The notes under the pieces are model-generated. The model ran no database searches, was not told where the DNA came from, and saw nothing but the letters and a program-made list of their open reading frames with translations. 64,000 nt of DNA from Massariosphaeria phaeospora (taxonomy: Eukaryota > Ascomycota > Dothideomycetes > Pleosporales): the NCBI GenBank assembly GCA_011032825.1, contig JAADJZ010000040.1, positions 1-64,000 of the forward strand. The letters are read 5' to 3'. The position numbers and the translations under genes were made by a program. Positions within the stretch are counted from its first letter, which is position 1; each line of letters opens with the position of its first letter. This document shows positions 47,935 to 57,509 of the stretch, piece after piece.

Positions 47935-50199
47935 ACGTACTTTACGAGTTCGTGCACTACACAGGTTCGTGCACTACTTTTGCCAAGCTCCTACCAAAAC
48001 CACTCTATTCTAGCGCAAAATAGCTTACTTTAGCTTTGTATAGAGCAATATAACACAAGATATTATTTAAAGTTTACTTTTACTACTTGCTTACACGTAC
48101 GCGCGTTATGCTTAGTCTAATTGCACTATTTACACTACTTTTAAAATAGTTCACCTACTTTAGCGCGCACTTGCGTTTTTAGCTTTTTTTTATTACTACG
48201 CGCTCTAAACTCTTTTAGAGCAGTTAAACAAGCTTTATTCTTAACTATCAAAGTTTTTTCTACTTAAACCTGCTTTCTTTTATGCGATTTACGTCGCGTA
48301 GCAGCTTTATTTGCTACTTTTAGCTTAGCTATCTCTTGTTGCGCTAACACTAGCTTGTGCGCGATAATAGCTGCTTTCTTTAAAACTTTTTTAAAAGCCT
48401 CTACTATAGACGTTGGTAAGCTATCTATATGCTTTTAAATTCTTGCTTTTACAAGCGTTAATTGCGACTCTAGTTTAAAAGTATTGCTTAGAGTACGCTA
48501 GCGAATAGGTAGAGAGTACCTATCGATAGGTATAAGTTGAGTTATAGGTCGCACAAACCTTGAGTTAAAGTTGAGTTAGAGTTAACCTAGCGTAGGTAGG
48601 AGTTGAGTTAGAGTAGTTAAAGCTCTAGGTTAAGAGTTGAGTTAGAGTTACCTAAATAGTTAAGAAACTGTAATAAGTAAATGTAATAAATATACATAGA
48701 AAACTTAATATTAATATAAGTTGTAAATATTATGTAAAACTCAACTACAACTCTAAGCTTTAACTACTCTAACTCAACTTTTACTTAAGCTGCTTAGTAA
48801 CTAGCGCGGGTTAAAGCTAGAGTTAGGTTGAGGTCTAACGTAAGCTAACTCAACTCTAACTCAACTTCTACTTATTTACTAGCCTAGCTTAGAGTTTGCA
48901 ACTGCTAAGGCTTGTTGTTAATAAGTAGTAGTAGTAATAGAGTACGCAACTAAACGTTAAAAGCTGTTATAACTTGTTTTAGGTTAAATAAAACCAATCT
49001 AGCGCTTTAAAACTCTTTTTAGATATTACTTTTAGTAATTGCAGCATTATAGGCGCGTATAAAGCATAGTAAAAACTTAAGTTTTGTAATGTAAGTAATT
49101 TAGTTGCGCATAAGATTTTTAGCTTAGCGCTCGTACGCTTTCTTTAAAAGAGCAAAACAACTTACATTAAGAAGCTGCAAAAAGTGCGATAAGTGCAGAA
49201 GCATACAAATAGTAATAATTTTGTTCTCTTTGTAGTATTGCTAGAATGCGAGCGAGTTATAGCTCTTATAGCTGTTAATTGCGAGTAGTTAGTAGCTGCT
49301 AACTACTTTCTTTTTTGTATGCTTATCAAAGTGCTTCAACTACTGCAAGCTAAGCTTATTTGTTGTTTAGCTTTTCTTAGAGACTGCAATAACCTAGTCT
49401 TAAAGCAGATTCTTTTCTTTGTACTAAGCAGAAAAGTAGTAGCAGCTTTTAAAGATAATAAAGAGTAGAATAGCTTACTCTATTGCATTAATGCTTTGGA
49501 TAACTGTTGTCTACTTTCTATTGCTTTGCTGTATTGCCTTTAGCCTTCTTTGTTTCTCTAAAGCTGTAACAACTGCTCTAGTTGATATCTAGCCTATTAT
49601 AAAGCCTGTTTTGTCGAAGTTGTACGTGTTTTTATTCTAGATACTGTACTTAGCTTTTATGTTAGCTACTAGGCGAAACTAGCTCTAGATAACTTTAAGA
49701 TCCTCGCAGAGTGCTCTTTTGTAATTGTACTTGCAATTAAACTTTATTGTAAACTTAGAGCAGTGCATGACCTACGTACTAGGCTAGTTTAAGCTAACTT
49801 GGCCTAAATTGCGCTTTGCGCGTAAGGAATTGGCTATATCAGCTACAGCTGCGAGCCTAAAGAGGAATCTGCGCAAAATAAAGTTAAGTATATGCTCAAC
49901 AACTACGCTCTCTTTAGTCTTTGTTAGATTCTTTAATTTCGGCTAGCGATCTGCTTGTAGAGTCTGTCTTGCGCGTTGGCAGCTTAGTGTTGTATAAGTA
50001 ACTTTGTAGATAGCTGCAGCGCGTTGCAAAGAGAGTGTCGCGTCTTGTTTAAAAGCCTAAAGGGCAGTCTGTATCTGACGCTTATTAGAAGGCTCTATTT
50101 AGTGTTGTTGTTGAGGCATCACGTATAGAGGTTGAGTTGGTGGGGGCTTGGCAAAAGTAGTGCACGAACCTGTGTGGTGCACGAACCCGTGAGGTACGT
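47935..50199 (-). mobile_element. Family A pogo/Fot1 element carrying a nested MITE
   Basis: 2,265 bp with TA on both sides (47933-47934, 50200-50201). The transposase is on the minus strand. Removing the 393-bp MITE at 48494-48886 and one 8-bp duplication leaves 1,864 bp, exactly the length of the element at 40110. It is the least decayed family A copy, and its right terminal repeat keeps GTGCACGAACCTGTGTGGTGC. It is still not translatable. Confidence 0.88.
48494..48886. mobile_element. Intact 393-bp MITE with 8-bp target duplication
   Basis: GCTTAGAG is duplicated at 48486-48493 and 48887-48894, and the uninterrupted site is seen in the element at 40110. The terminal repeats are TACGCTAGCGAATAGGTAGA on the left and the complement TAGGCTAGTAAATAAGTAGA on the right. 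The interior is full of GAGTTAGAG/AACTCAAC words. An 8-bp duplication suggests hAT-type mobilisation. Older copies lie near 4030-4502, 38818 and 46453. Confidence 0.88.
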
Positions 50200-50201
50200 T
50201 A

Positions 50202-50396
50202 TACAGAGTATATCAAATTTGCATCAAGATTAATCTTGTTTTCATAATGTTGTCTTATATTTAGAGGTAACTAAACTGTTTTTGGGGTGTATGCGGTTAT
50301 TCGGACTGCACAATACTTCGCATTCCGGATTCGGCTATAGTTGGAACAGATCTCCTATATTCAGACCCCTCTCAACAACACTCAGTCTGCGAGATA
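50202..50396. promoter_or_regulatory. Short promoter region between transposon and acyl-CoA dehydrogenase
   Basis: Only 195 bp separate the transposon end from the start codon, and composition returns to normal within it. Any longer promoter would have to lie in RIP-mutated transposon DNA. Confidence 0.4.
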
Positions 50397-51701
50397 ATGT
50401 TCAGAACAGTAACAAACAAGTCGGGACATGTCGGTCGCACATGGTTTCCGAGACGACGTTGCTGGTTTTCCACTTCAAGTTTTCTCCAGATTATGGACAC
50501 CACAGGCTTCACAGAAACACAACTCACGGTGCGCGAAGCGGTAAACGCAGTTTGCTCCAAATTTCCCAATACCTACTGGCAAGCCCATGACCAGAATGCC
50601 ACCGATCCAACTGACTTTCACGCCGCACTTGCCCAAGATGGATGGCTAGGTATTGCGCTCCCAGAGTCACTCGGCGGTTCCGGCCTCGGCATATCTGAAG
50701 CAACAATGATGATGCAGACGATAGCTGAATCCGGCGCCGGTATGGCCGGGGCTCAAGCAATCCATGCAAACGTCTATGCCACGCAGCCTCTCGCCAAATT
50801 TGGCTCCAAAGAGCAGCTCGAGGAAACGATACCGGACATCATCCACGGCAAAACCAGAGTGTGTTTTGGCGTCACAGAACCCAACTCGGGCCTTAACACC
50901 CTGGGCCTGGAAACAACGGCGATAAAAACTGAAGATGGAACTGCGTACTTGGTCACCGGGCAGAAGATATGGATTACCTGCGCACAGGTTGCATCCAAGA
51001 TGCTGCTATTAGCTCGCACGGCCTCCCCTGACGACGGCCGCAAACCCACTCAATGTCTCTCCCTCTTCTGCATCCCACTCAACGCGTCCTCTCCCAGCCT
51101 CTCCATGCGCCCAATCCCCAAAATGGGCGCCCGCGCCGTCGCCGCCAACGAAGTCTTCTTCTCCGCCTACGCCATCCCCTCCTCCTCGCTCATCGGCCCC
51201 ACCGAAGGCGCCGGCTTCGCCCAGATCCTACACGGCATGAACGCAGAGCGCTGCCTTCTCGCCGGCGAAGCCCTCGGCCTAGGCTACGCTGCACTCTCCA
51301 AAGCCGCCGCGTACGCCCGCGACCGCAGCGTCTTCGGCCGTCCGATCGGCATGAACCAAGGCATCGCGCACCCGCTAGCCGCCGCGTACATGCAGCTCGA
51401 AGCCGCGAAACTGGCGACGTATCATGCGGCAAGGCTGTATGATGCCAGCGCGACGGACGCGTCAGTCACGCAGCATGTTGTGGGCGTGGCTGCCAATAGC
51501 GCAAAGTACCTCGCTGCTGAAGCGGCGTTCACGACGTGCGAGCGCGCTGTGTTGACGCTCGGGGGCATGGGCTATGCGGTGGAGTATGATGTTGAGAGGT
51601 GGTATAGGGAGGCGCTTGTTCCAAGGATTGCGCCTGTGAGTCGGGAGATGATATTGAATTTTGTGGGGGAGAAGGTTCTAGGGCTGCCGAGGAGTTATTG
51701 A
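50397..51701 (+). CDS. Acyl-CoA dehydrogenase family protein
   Basis: A single exon, 434 aa. These FAD enzymes oxidise acyl-CoA thioesters at the alpha-beta bond. The N-terminus (MFRTVTNKSGHVGRTWFPRRRCWFSTSS) resembles a mitochondrial presequence; a later Met (MDTTGFTE) is an alternative start. Family marks are GWLGIALPESLGGSGLG, VCFGVTEPNSGLNT, YLVTGQKIWITCA, RSVFGRPIGMNQGIAHPLA and LTLGGMGYAVEYDVERWYRE. At the usual MCAD-type catalytic Glu site the sequence reads PRIAPVSREM instead of IYEGT. Glu284 in GMNAERCLLAGE is at the place of the base in isovaleryl- and long-chain-type enzymes, so it may serve. The specific substrate cannot be told. No PTS1 signal is present. Confidence 0.9.
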   Translation: MFRTVTNKSGHVGRTWFPRRRCWFSTSSFLQIMDTTGFTETQLTVREAVNAVCSKFPNTYWQAHDQNATDPTDFHAALAQDGWLGIALPESLGGSGLGISEATMMMQTIAESGAGMAGAQAIHANVYATQPLAKFGSKEQLEETIPDIIHGKTRVCFGVTEPNSGLNTLGLETTAIKTEDGTAYLVTGQKIWITCAQVASKMLLLARTASPDDGRKPTQCLSLFCIPLNASSPSLSMRPIPKMGARAVAANEVFFSAYAIPSSSLIGPTEGAGFAQILHGMNAERCLLAGEALGLGYAALSKAAAYARDRSVFGRPIGMNQGIAHPLAAAYMQLEAAKLATYHAARLYDASATDASVTQHVVGVAANSAKYLAAEAAFTTCERAVLTLGGMGYAVEYDVERWYREALVPRIAPVSREMILNFVGEKVLGLPRSY

Positions 51702-51867
51702 GTGTAGATAGCTCATAGTAAACATTATGGCGGAATACCAATCATACAAACAAATAGAGCTTGTCGCAAGAGTACGCTAAATATTCTCATGTCAGATCGT
51801 GGTGGAAGGGGTATGGCCTCCGGACCCCTGCTTGACTATATATGTACCAACAACCCACAACTCTTCC

Positions 51868-51986
51868 ACATACGACCACAGGACACTGAGAACAGTGCTT
51901 CCCGTTCGCTCAGCTGTACTTAAGCAGTGTACCGGCGGATTAGTAGTTAGGTGGGTGACCACTAGCGAATACCCGCTGTTGTATGT
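51868..51986 (+). rRNA. 5S ribosomal RNA gene (dispersed copy)
   Basis: 119 nt starting ACATACGACCACAGG and ending GCTGTTGTATGT, so the two ends pair (ACATACGAC with GTTGTATGT). Conserved blocks CTTCCCGTTCGCTCAGC, GTACTTAAGC, TTAGTAGTTAGGTGGGTGAC and GCGAATACCCGCTG fit fungal 5S RNA. Helix II pairs ACACTG with CAGTGT. A TATATAT box ends about 25 bp upstream and a T run at 51985-51992 ends transcription. A few transitions against common fungal 5S sequences could mark a divergent or weakly RIP-touched copy. Confidence 0.9.
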
Positions 51987-51992
51987 TTTTTT
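51985..51992 (+). terminator. Pol III terminator of the 5S gene
   Basis: A run of T residues immediately follows the 5S 3' end. Confidence 0.75.
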
Positions 51993-52460
51993 GCACTTTT
52001 TGTGTAGGCAGACCACCTCATAGAAGTTGAGATGGCGAGGTAATTTTCTTTAGATATGTCTAAAATAAACGCAAGTCTCAGAGGTTAACAACACAGTTAG
52101 AAGATCTGTATTAGTGCCAAGGGGAAGCAACGAATTGCTGGTTTTAGTAGTTCTTCATCTGAGCATTCTAGGAGGGGGGACTTGATCTGAGGAGAAGATT
52201 CGTACGCGGCATGGAGTAAGAGCACGATGCGGGGACTATCGTGCCATCTAATCAATTAGGTACATCAAATACGTACGTATACTTAGCATGGACCTAAAAG
52301 CAGGTAAGAGTCCATAATCGTAGTTTATTCGCAGCCTTCTATACAGGCATGGGCTATCACAAAGCCATGATTTATCAAGTCTTTACTACGCCAGCAGTGG
52401 TTAGAAACACACAATATTACGTGATACAGGCAGGTTACAACAGGTTGTAGATTCTAGCGC

Positions 52461-55286
52461 CTATCCGATAGTAGAATTGATCGCACCATCAGGACTGCCA
52501 ATAAGGGCCAAGTTCTCAATAGCCGCCAATCCATACAATGCGGCAGCGTTCGTCGTAACCCAAGCGGCCTCATCCACGGGCACCAACACCCTGCTCCCAT
52601 TGACACGTACGGTCACCCATGGATCATCCGGGCCCAACTCATCAGCACTATTGTCTTCCAGGAACTCTTTCCAGGCCCTGGCCGCCAGAGTAGCGTTCTT
52701 CCTCTTATTAGCAGCATAAGCCGTCAGTCGCGAGTGGCCTTGCCTAAGACTCAGGTTTCCAAAATCTTTCCCGTATCTCGCCTTCTGCTCCGCTTTGCTA
52801 GCGCTATAGTAGTAGCAGTAGTCCAGCCACGCGCCTACGAAATCTTGGGGAATATCTGCGTAGTGTTCGATGAGCTCGTCGATGGTCTCGAGGACGCCAA
52901 AGACGGCGGAGAGATGAGAGACGCTGACGGTGCCGAGATTTCCGGGATCAGTTGGTGGAGGCGACCAGGCTCCGGTGTGCGAATTGTACAGTGCCTCTCC
53001 AGTGATGAACCCGTGTTTCAACTTCGGAAACGTCTTGGTCGTCTCGATTAGTTTATCACGTGCCTCTTCCCATCGCGGTCCGCGCCGCTCCCACTCCAAT
53101 AGATACGCGGCAGCTACGCCCGCCCAGTCCGTACCGAAATTGAGAAAGAGTGCTGCTGGGTCCGGTTTGTAGACGATACTGGGATTACGGACCTTCCGTC
53201 GAGCATCTACGAGCACGAACGCTTTCTCGGCTTCCAGGGCGGTGTGAATGAGATGCCCTGTCCGCTCGTCTCCACCGGAAAGATAGAAAAAGGCTTTTCG
53301 ATACACTGGTGTGGAGATGCGGGCTTGTTTCGCACTGTCGCTCCAATGTTGTACTCCATGACGTGTGCCTAGGCCGGTGAAGTTGCCCAGATGATACATA
53401 TCGACCTCACTGCCATGTCGGGCTTGGGCTTCGGCCAGGCGGTAAATATCTGCGCGTCCTGTGCGTAGGAACAAGCTCCAGAAAAAGAGGTCAGGAGAGA
53501 GCTCCGAATTGTCCCAGGCAAAGCCTCCGATATCATATTTCCATGTGTGTCGGTCGACATCGTAGCTATGCTGGATATCGCCATGGTCCCAGAAACCATA
53601 CCACCTGCGCTGCTCGGTTTGGTTCATATAGAAGTTCACAAGAAAGTCGAGATGTGCTTCAATGGTTTTGGCTAATGCAGACTTTGATGTGACGTCTGGA
53701 GGGGTCCAATATGATCCAAGAGCTCTGGTCCCTTGTATGTACCCCGGTTCCGCTATGAGGACTGGTGGTTCGTTGATGTAACTCGTCATGCTGGAAAGTT
53801 GATCGGCGGAAGGCGTGGTCTCGAAGCCATAGATGTAGATCTCATTGGTTCTTGCAACTCCATAAGGTGTATTGAAGCCTTCTTCGTAGTCCTCGTATGT
53901 AATCTCCAAAGCGTCCAGCTGCTTGTCGTATGTGTCTTGTCCCAGGCCATCATGGTAGGGACGCACATCGAGAGGTTCAGCCGCTGGGCTATAGATCCAT
54001 AAAGTAACAGACCCTTCTTCGGTGATGGCATTAGTAACGTCCAAGCTTGTTGGATATTTCTTCCAAAAGTCACGAAGGCCAAGAGCGAGACCCCCTACAG
54101 TCGCGCCTCCGAGGTAGACCAGGCCGCCGGCTCGAGTGCCTCCTGGCATTTTCAACCAACTCTGTCCCGCTTTGGTTCGCTTTTGAATGTTGAAGCCATC
54201 CGGAGACAGTTGTGTGAGCCGATAGTCGTTCCAAGATGGGATCCACTGAAGACGGCCAGCTACGTTGGAGGGCAACCGATCTTTGGATGGGACCCTCGTG
54301 CCGCTGTACTGTGCGAAGCGTGCCTCTTTTCCGGGGTCTCGTCGTAGGCCTGTTAGGCCTTGGACGGCTTCATGCAATATTCCCCCGTCAACTCCAGCGA
54401 TACGAATGTGACGATCGTAGAGCTCTTCACCGGTGAGAGGAACATCAAAACGGATACCAAGTCCAGATATGAAGTCAGTTTCAGCGTCACCGTCATAGAC
54501 AATCGTATGGATAGTACGAATCGTCTGAGACTTTGAGTAGAGATAAAACCGGACGGTAAATGGGAGCCAATCGCTGTGTGATACAGTGGTGTTTCCAGCC
54601 TCCCGATGAATGCCTTGAACTGTTACTATAGCGCGAACTGGGCCCTCATGGGAAACAGTCGTATTGTATATCTTGCTCACAAACTTGAAGAATTTAACGT
54701 CAGATGGGTGCCCATTATCTCTGTCACCGACAACACCAGACTGGCTGCTCAAGATAAGTCGTCCATTCTTCCCAATAACTTTGCCATCCGATGTCTTGAT
54801 AGATGATATCAGGGCATGGCCTGACTTTGGGAACGAGGCAATGATCTTCCCGGTGTCCACTGTGACTTCATTCGAGGATTCGATAATGCGGAGAGAGCCA
54901 GTTGTGTTAGTTGCATGCCTGTTTGAGCCGGACGAGTTTGTGTCACTAGAACTAGTCGCGAGGATGTTGTATCTGTCATGGACTGTGTCCGAAGCGGCTA
55001 GTGCGTGTGCCGTCCACTTGACTGTGCCATCAGGCCAGTACGCTGTTGTCCACGACTGATGCTCTATTGGATCGCCGTTTCCAGCCAAAGCGGTGAATGT
55101 CGTCGCATTGGCAAGATGTTGGCCGCGAGCCCAGGGGAGCCCAAATGTGACGCCTGAGCCATGGCCTGGAGCGCCGTCAATCCACCGGACCGTTACAGAA
55201 CCACTCCGACTTCGGAGATTTTGCGACGCCGCATGGCCTGCGTAGCCCGCGAGGGCTAATAAGAAGCCCAGCGTCTTTCTGAACAT
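52461..55286 (-). CDS. Secreted exo-rhamnogalacturonan lyase-like protein (PL26/YetA type)
   Basis: A single exon, 941 aa. The signal peptide is MFRKTLGFLLALAGYAGHAAS. The body fits the three-part PcRGLX/YetA architecture: an N-terminal RIFT-barrel-like region (SVTVRWIDGAPGHGSGVTFGLPWARG, WPDGTVKWTAHAL), a central beta-sandwich (PVRAIVTVQGIHRE, WLPFTVRFYLY) and a C-terminal alpha/alpha toroid from about residue 500 (RRWYGFWDHGDIQHSYD, WDNSELSPDLFFWSLFLRTG, HWSDSAKQARISTP). Many N-x-S/T sites fit secretion. PL26 enzymes release unsaturated disaccharides from rhamnogalacturonan I of pectin, and related PL42 lyases act on rhamnose-glucuronate. Which substrate applies is inferred only from fold. 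Confidence 0.82.
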   Translation of the reverse strand: MFRKTLGFLLALAGYAGHAASQNLRSRSGSVTVRWIDGAPGHGSGVTFGLPWARGQHLANATTFTALAGNGDPIEHQSWTTAYWPDGTVKWTAHALAASDTVHDRYNILATSSSDTNSSGSNRHATNTTGSLRIIESSNEVTVDTGKIIASFPKSGHALISSIKTSDGKVIGKNGRLILSSQSGVVGDRDNGHPSDVKFFKFVSKIYNTTVSHEGPVRAIVTVQGIHREAGNTTVSHSDWLPFTVRFYLYSKSQTIRTIHTIVYDGDAETDFISGLGIRFDVPLTGEELYDRHIRIAGVDGGILHEAVQGLTGLRRDPGKEARFAQYSGTRVPSKDRLPSNVAGRLQWIPSWNDYRLTQLSPDGFNIQKRTKAGQSWLKMPGGTRAGGLVYLGGATVGGLALGLRDFWKKYPTSLDVTNAITEEGSVTLWIYSPAAEPLDVRPYHDGLGQDTYDKQLDALEITYEDYEEGFNTPYGVARTNEIYIYGFETTPSADQLSSMTSYINEPPVLIAEPGYIQGTRALGSYWTPPDVTSKSALAKTIEAHLDFLVNFYMNQTEQRRWYGFWDHGDIQHSYDVDRHTWKYDIGGFAWDNSELSPDLFFWSLFLRTGRADIYRLAEAQARHGSEVDMYHLGNFTGLGTRHGVQHWSDSAKQARISTPVYRKAFFYLSGGDERTGHLIHTALEAEKAFVLVDARRKVRNPSIVYKPDPAALFLNFGTDWAGVAAAYLLEWERRGPRWEEARDKLIETTKTFPKLKHGFITGEALYNSHTGAWSPPPTDPGNLGTVSVSHLSAVFGVLETIDELIEHYADIPQDFVGAWLDYCYYYSASKAEQKARYGKDFGNLSLRQGHSRLTAYAANKRKNATLAARAWKEFLEDNSADELGPDDPWVTVRVNGSRVLVPVDEAAWVTTNAAALYGLAAIENLALIGSPDGAINSTIG

Positions 55287-55887
55287 ACTTGCCGCGGAAG
55301 ATAAACCGACTACCAGGCGAACAAGTCGGTGGAAACTGCCATGCTTGACTGGGGGGCGGCTGTGGGCACTTAAAGCTCTTTAGTGAAGAGCTGCAGGTAA
55401 TGACGCTGTCGAGGTGTACAAGTGACCTAAAGAGACGGCAGATGGAGACATTGAGAGAAGCGTGGAGTTGTTTTCTAGATTGGGTCAATATCGTCTCATG
55501 CAGGCTGAAGTTAGCCAGATTACAGGGAGCAGCCATGTGGACTTTCTCGGCCGGCTATAGAGGGGTCGGGGCAATGTGTTGAAGCAACCCTGGAGGGCGC
55601 TGGAGAGGGACAAGGGTGATGGACGTGCGGCCCCGGGATGGAGTTGGAGACGCCACCTCGGCTCCACCCCGGCCTGCAGTCCCGTGCTTGGGCTTGGCAT
55701 GACGTCGCCGCAGCGCCACTGGGACTGTCGCCGCCACATCTCGGCGACACCTCCCTCTGCCACCTAACACCCTCACCCTATCCCCTTGAACCACCAACAA
55801 TCACCTGTCCCATCACCACACACTCACACTGCCATCATCCCCTGTACCACTACTACCCACAAACTACCACATTGTCCCCGTTCCATC
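55287..55887. promoter_or_regulatory. Divergent promoter region, lyase / small membrane protein
   Basis: 601 bp. The plus strand just before 55888 is C- and A-rich (CACCACACACTCACACTGCC), as in fungal 5' untranslated regions. No gene seen. Confidence 0.45.
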
Positions 55888-56355
55888 ATGGACGAAGACC
55901 TCGTCGCCATGTGCGCTGTCATGGGCGTCCTCCTCACCTTCCCGCTGTTCGTCGTCCTCATTATCACCGCCAGCATCGCCTATGCGCGCACCAAGAAATG
56001 GGACAAGGAGCGCACCCTGAAAGCCGCCAATGTCGAAAGCGAAACGAACACGCTGCTCGATGCCGATGAAGACGACTTCCTCGACACGGACGACGAAGCC
56101 GAGTGCAACGAGCGCAAGGCTGAGGAGGCCAAGGACAAGTTCCTGACCTTCAGCCAGATGTGGCGTAAGGAGTTCAGGAAGGTCTGGAGCGGCAAGGGCA
56201 CACAGCAGCTTATCAAGGAGCGGGAGCGCGACGAGAGGAGGAAACTCGCCAAGGCTGTTGCGCGGGAATTGGACCGCCGCGAGAGGCGCCAGGCGCGGAA
56301 GGCCGCGATAGCCGTTGGGAAGGGTGAAGCTCTCCCGCCCTACTACAAAAAGTAG
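55888..56355 (+). CDS. Small single-pass membrane protein, unknown
   Basis: 155 aa, single exon. A short acidic N-terminus (MDEDLVAM) is followed by one hydrophobic span of about 25 residues (CAVMGVLLTFPLFVVLIITA), an acidic stretch (LLDADEDDFLDTDDEAE), then a strongly charged helical tail rich in Lys, Arg and Glu that is probably a coiled coil (KERERDERRKLAKAVAREL). It ends in PPYYKK, whose -YKK tail resembles a KKxx-type ER signal only weakly. I do not recognise a family. The frame is open upstream, but the ATG at 55888 has a good context (ATCATGG). Confidence 0.72.
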   Translation: MDEDLVAMCAVMGVLLTFPLFVVLIITASIAYARTKKWDKERTLKAANVESETNTLLDADEDDFLDTDDEAECNERKAEEAKDKFLTFSQMWRKEFRKVWSGKGTQQLIKERERDERRKLAKAVARELDRRERRQARKAAIAVGKGEALPPYYKK

Positions 56356-56464
56356 GTGGTAGTAGGCGGTAGCTCTTCTTAGGTCGCATCAAGGTACATC
56401 TCTCTAGCTCTCATCGAGTCAAGCGTGGGCAACCTCTATTGTGACGTTATTACGGTACCGACAC

Positions 56465-56720
56465 CACCATGTGAGGCATTAATTATTGATCGCTTAGCTC
56501 AGCAAGCTCGAAATCCCGAACAACAAGCAGATCATGCTACTACAGCAATACAATCAAGCTTTTATAAGGTCTTATATAGTCTCTTATCTCTAAGCTATTT
56601 ACTACGTAAAGCTCTCCTGATTGTCTCTATAATATACAGTTCTGTACGAGTATAAACGTAGTGTGTTCAACAACCTCTTTTGCTGAGATAAGCAATCAAT
56701 AATTAATGCCCCACCTCGTG
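56465..56720. mobile_element. 256-bp fold-back element (MITE-like)
   Basis: Inverted repeats of 41 bp at 56465-56505 and 56680-56720 share GGCATTAATTATTGAT and CTCAGCAA, with about five mismatches. The interior is AT-rich. ACAC occurs on both outer sides (56461-56464, 56721-56724), a possible short target duplication. It is unrelated to the pogo families. Confidence 0.7.
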
Positions 56721-56724
56721 ACAC

Positions 56725-57509
56725 TCCCTCTGTTTTAGCGTGTCATGCGACCCGTGCATGGCCGACATTTGCCTTATCCCCGCTCGTTCCAACAAGATGA
56801 AATTATTTTCGTATCTACGCTACCTTATAAGCCCCTAGTGGCGTCATCAAGCAAGAGTTTTGTACCAGTGCATTTTTCACTCGATTCGTTAAGGTTGCAA
56901 TCATTTGTAGTAACGGTAGTTAACTGCATAATTCATAGATCTCATCACATCACGTCACTAGTATTCTCTGAAACAGCATAGCGAAATCGATTCGCTTTCG
57001 GTCTGAACGTGCTAGTTGTTGCTGTCAGTACGGCTACTCTTTGGGGGAAAGGTTGCTGTCAGTTCGTTTAGTTCCTTAGTGAATCGCCAGCGAATCGCCA
57101 GCGATAGGTTCTATTGTACAGCCTGCCCATGGGCGATCAAACGAGCTAGGTAATTCAAAAAAAAGACTAGTTGGCAAACTTACGGGGATATTATACGTTC
57201 GCCTATCCAACCCAACAGATCCTCCGTCGAGGTAGTGAGGGGGGTGCGGGGCTCAAGTAGCAGTGGAGAACAGTAGAGTGTCATACAGACGGAGGTACGT
57301 GCGAGCCCAGCGCGAGATAGGTAAGTGGTTGAGAAGCTGAGAGCATGTCTAATTCAAGAGATGGTATATCGGGAACAGCATAAAACTACTTATGGTGCCG
57401 GGGAAGGAGTTCTCATCACTCAAGATTCATTCTCCCGTTCTGATTTTATTGGCTGCTTACTGCAACTACGCTCTTTCGTCTTGCGCTACCGGCCGAGTCA
57501 TCTCCTGCC
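56725..57509. other. Intergenic region, promoter of the secreted-protein gene
   Basis: AT-rich with mixed composition. No gene recognised. Confidence 0.45.

Larger units (their letters stand above)
51702..52460. other. Intergenic region holding the 5S rRNA gene
   Basis: Apart from the 5S gene at 51868-51986 no gene is seen. The part from 52000 to 52460 is probably promoter-distal sequence and the 3' region of the lyase gene. Confidence 0.5.
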
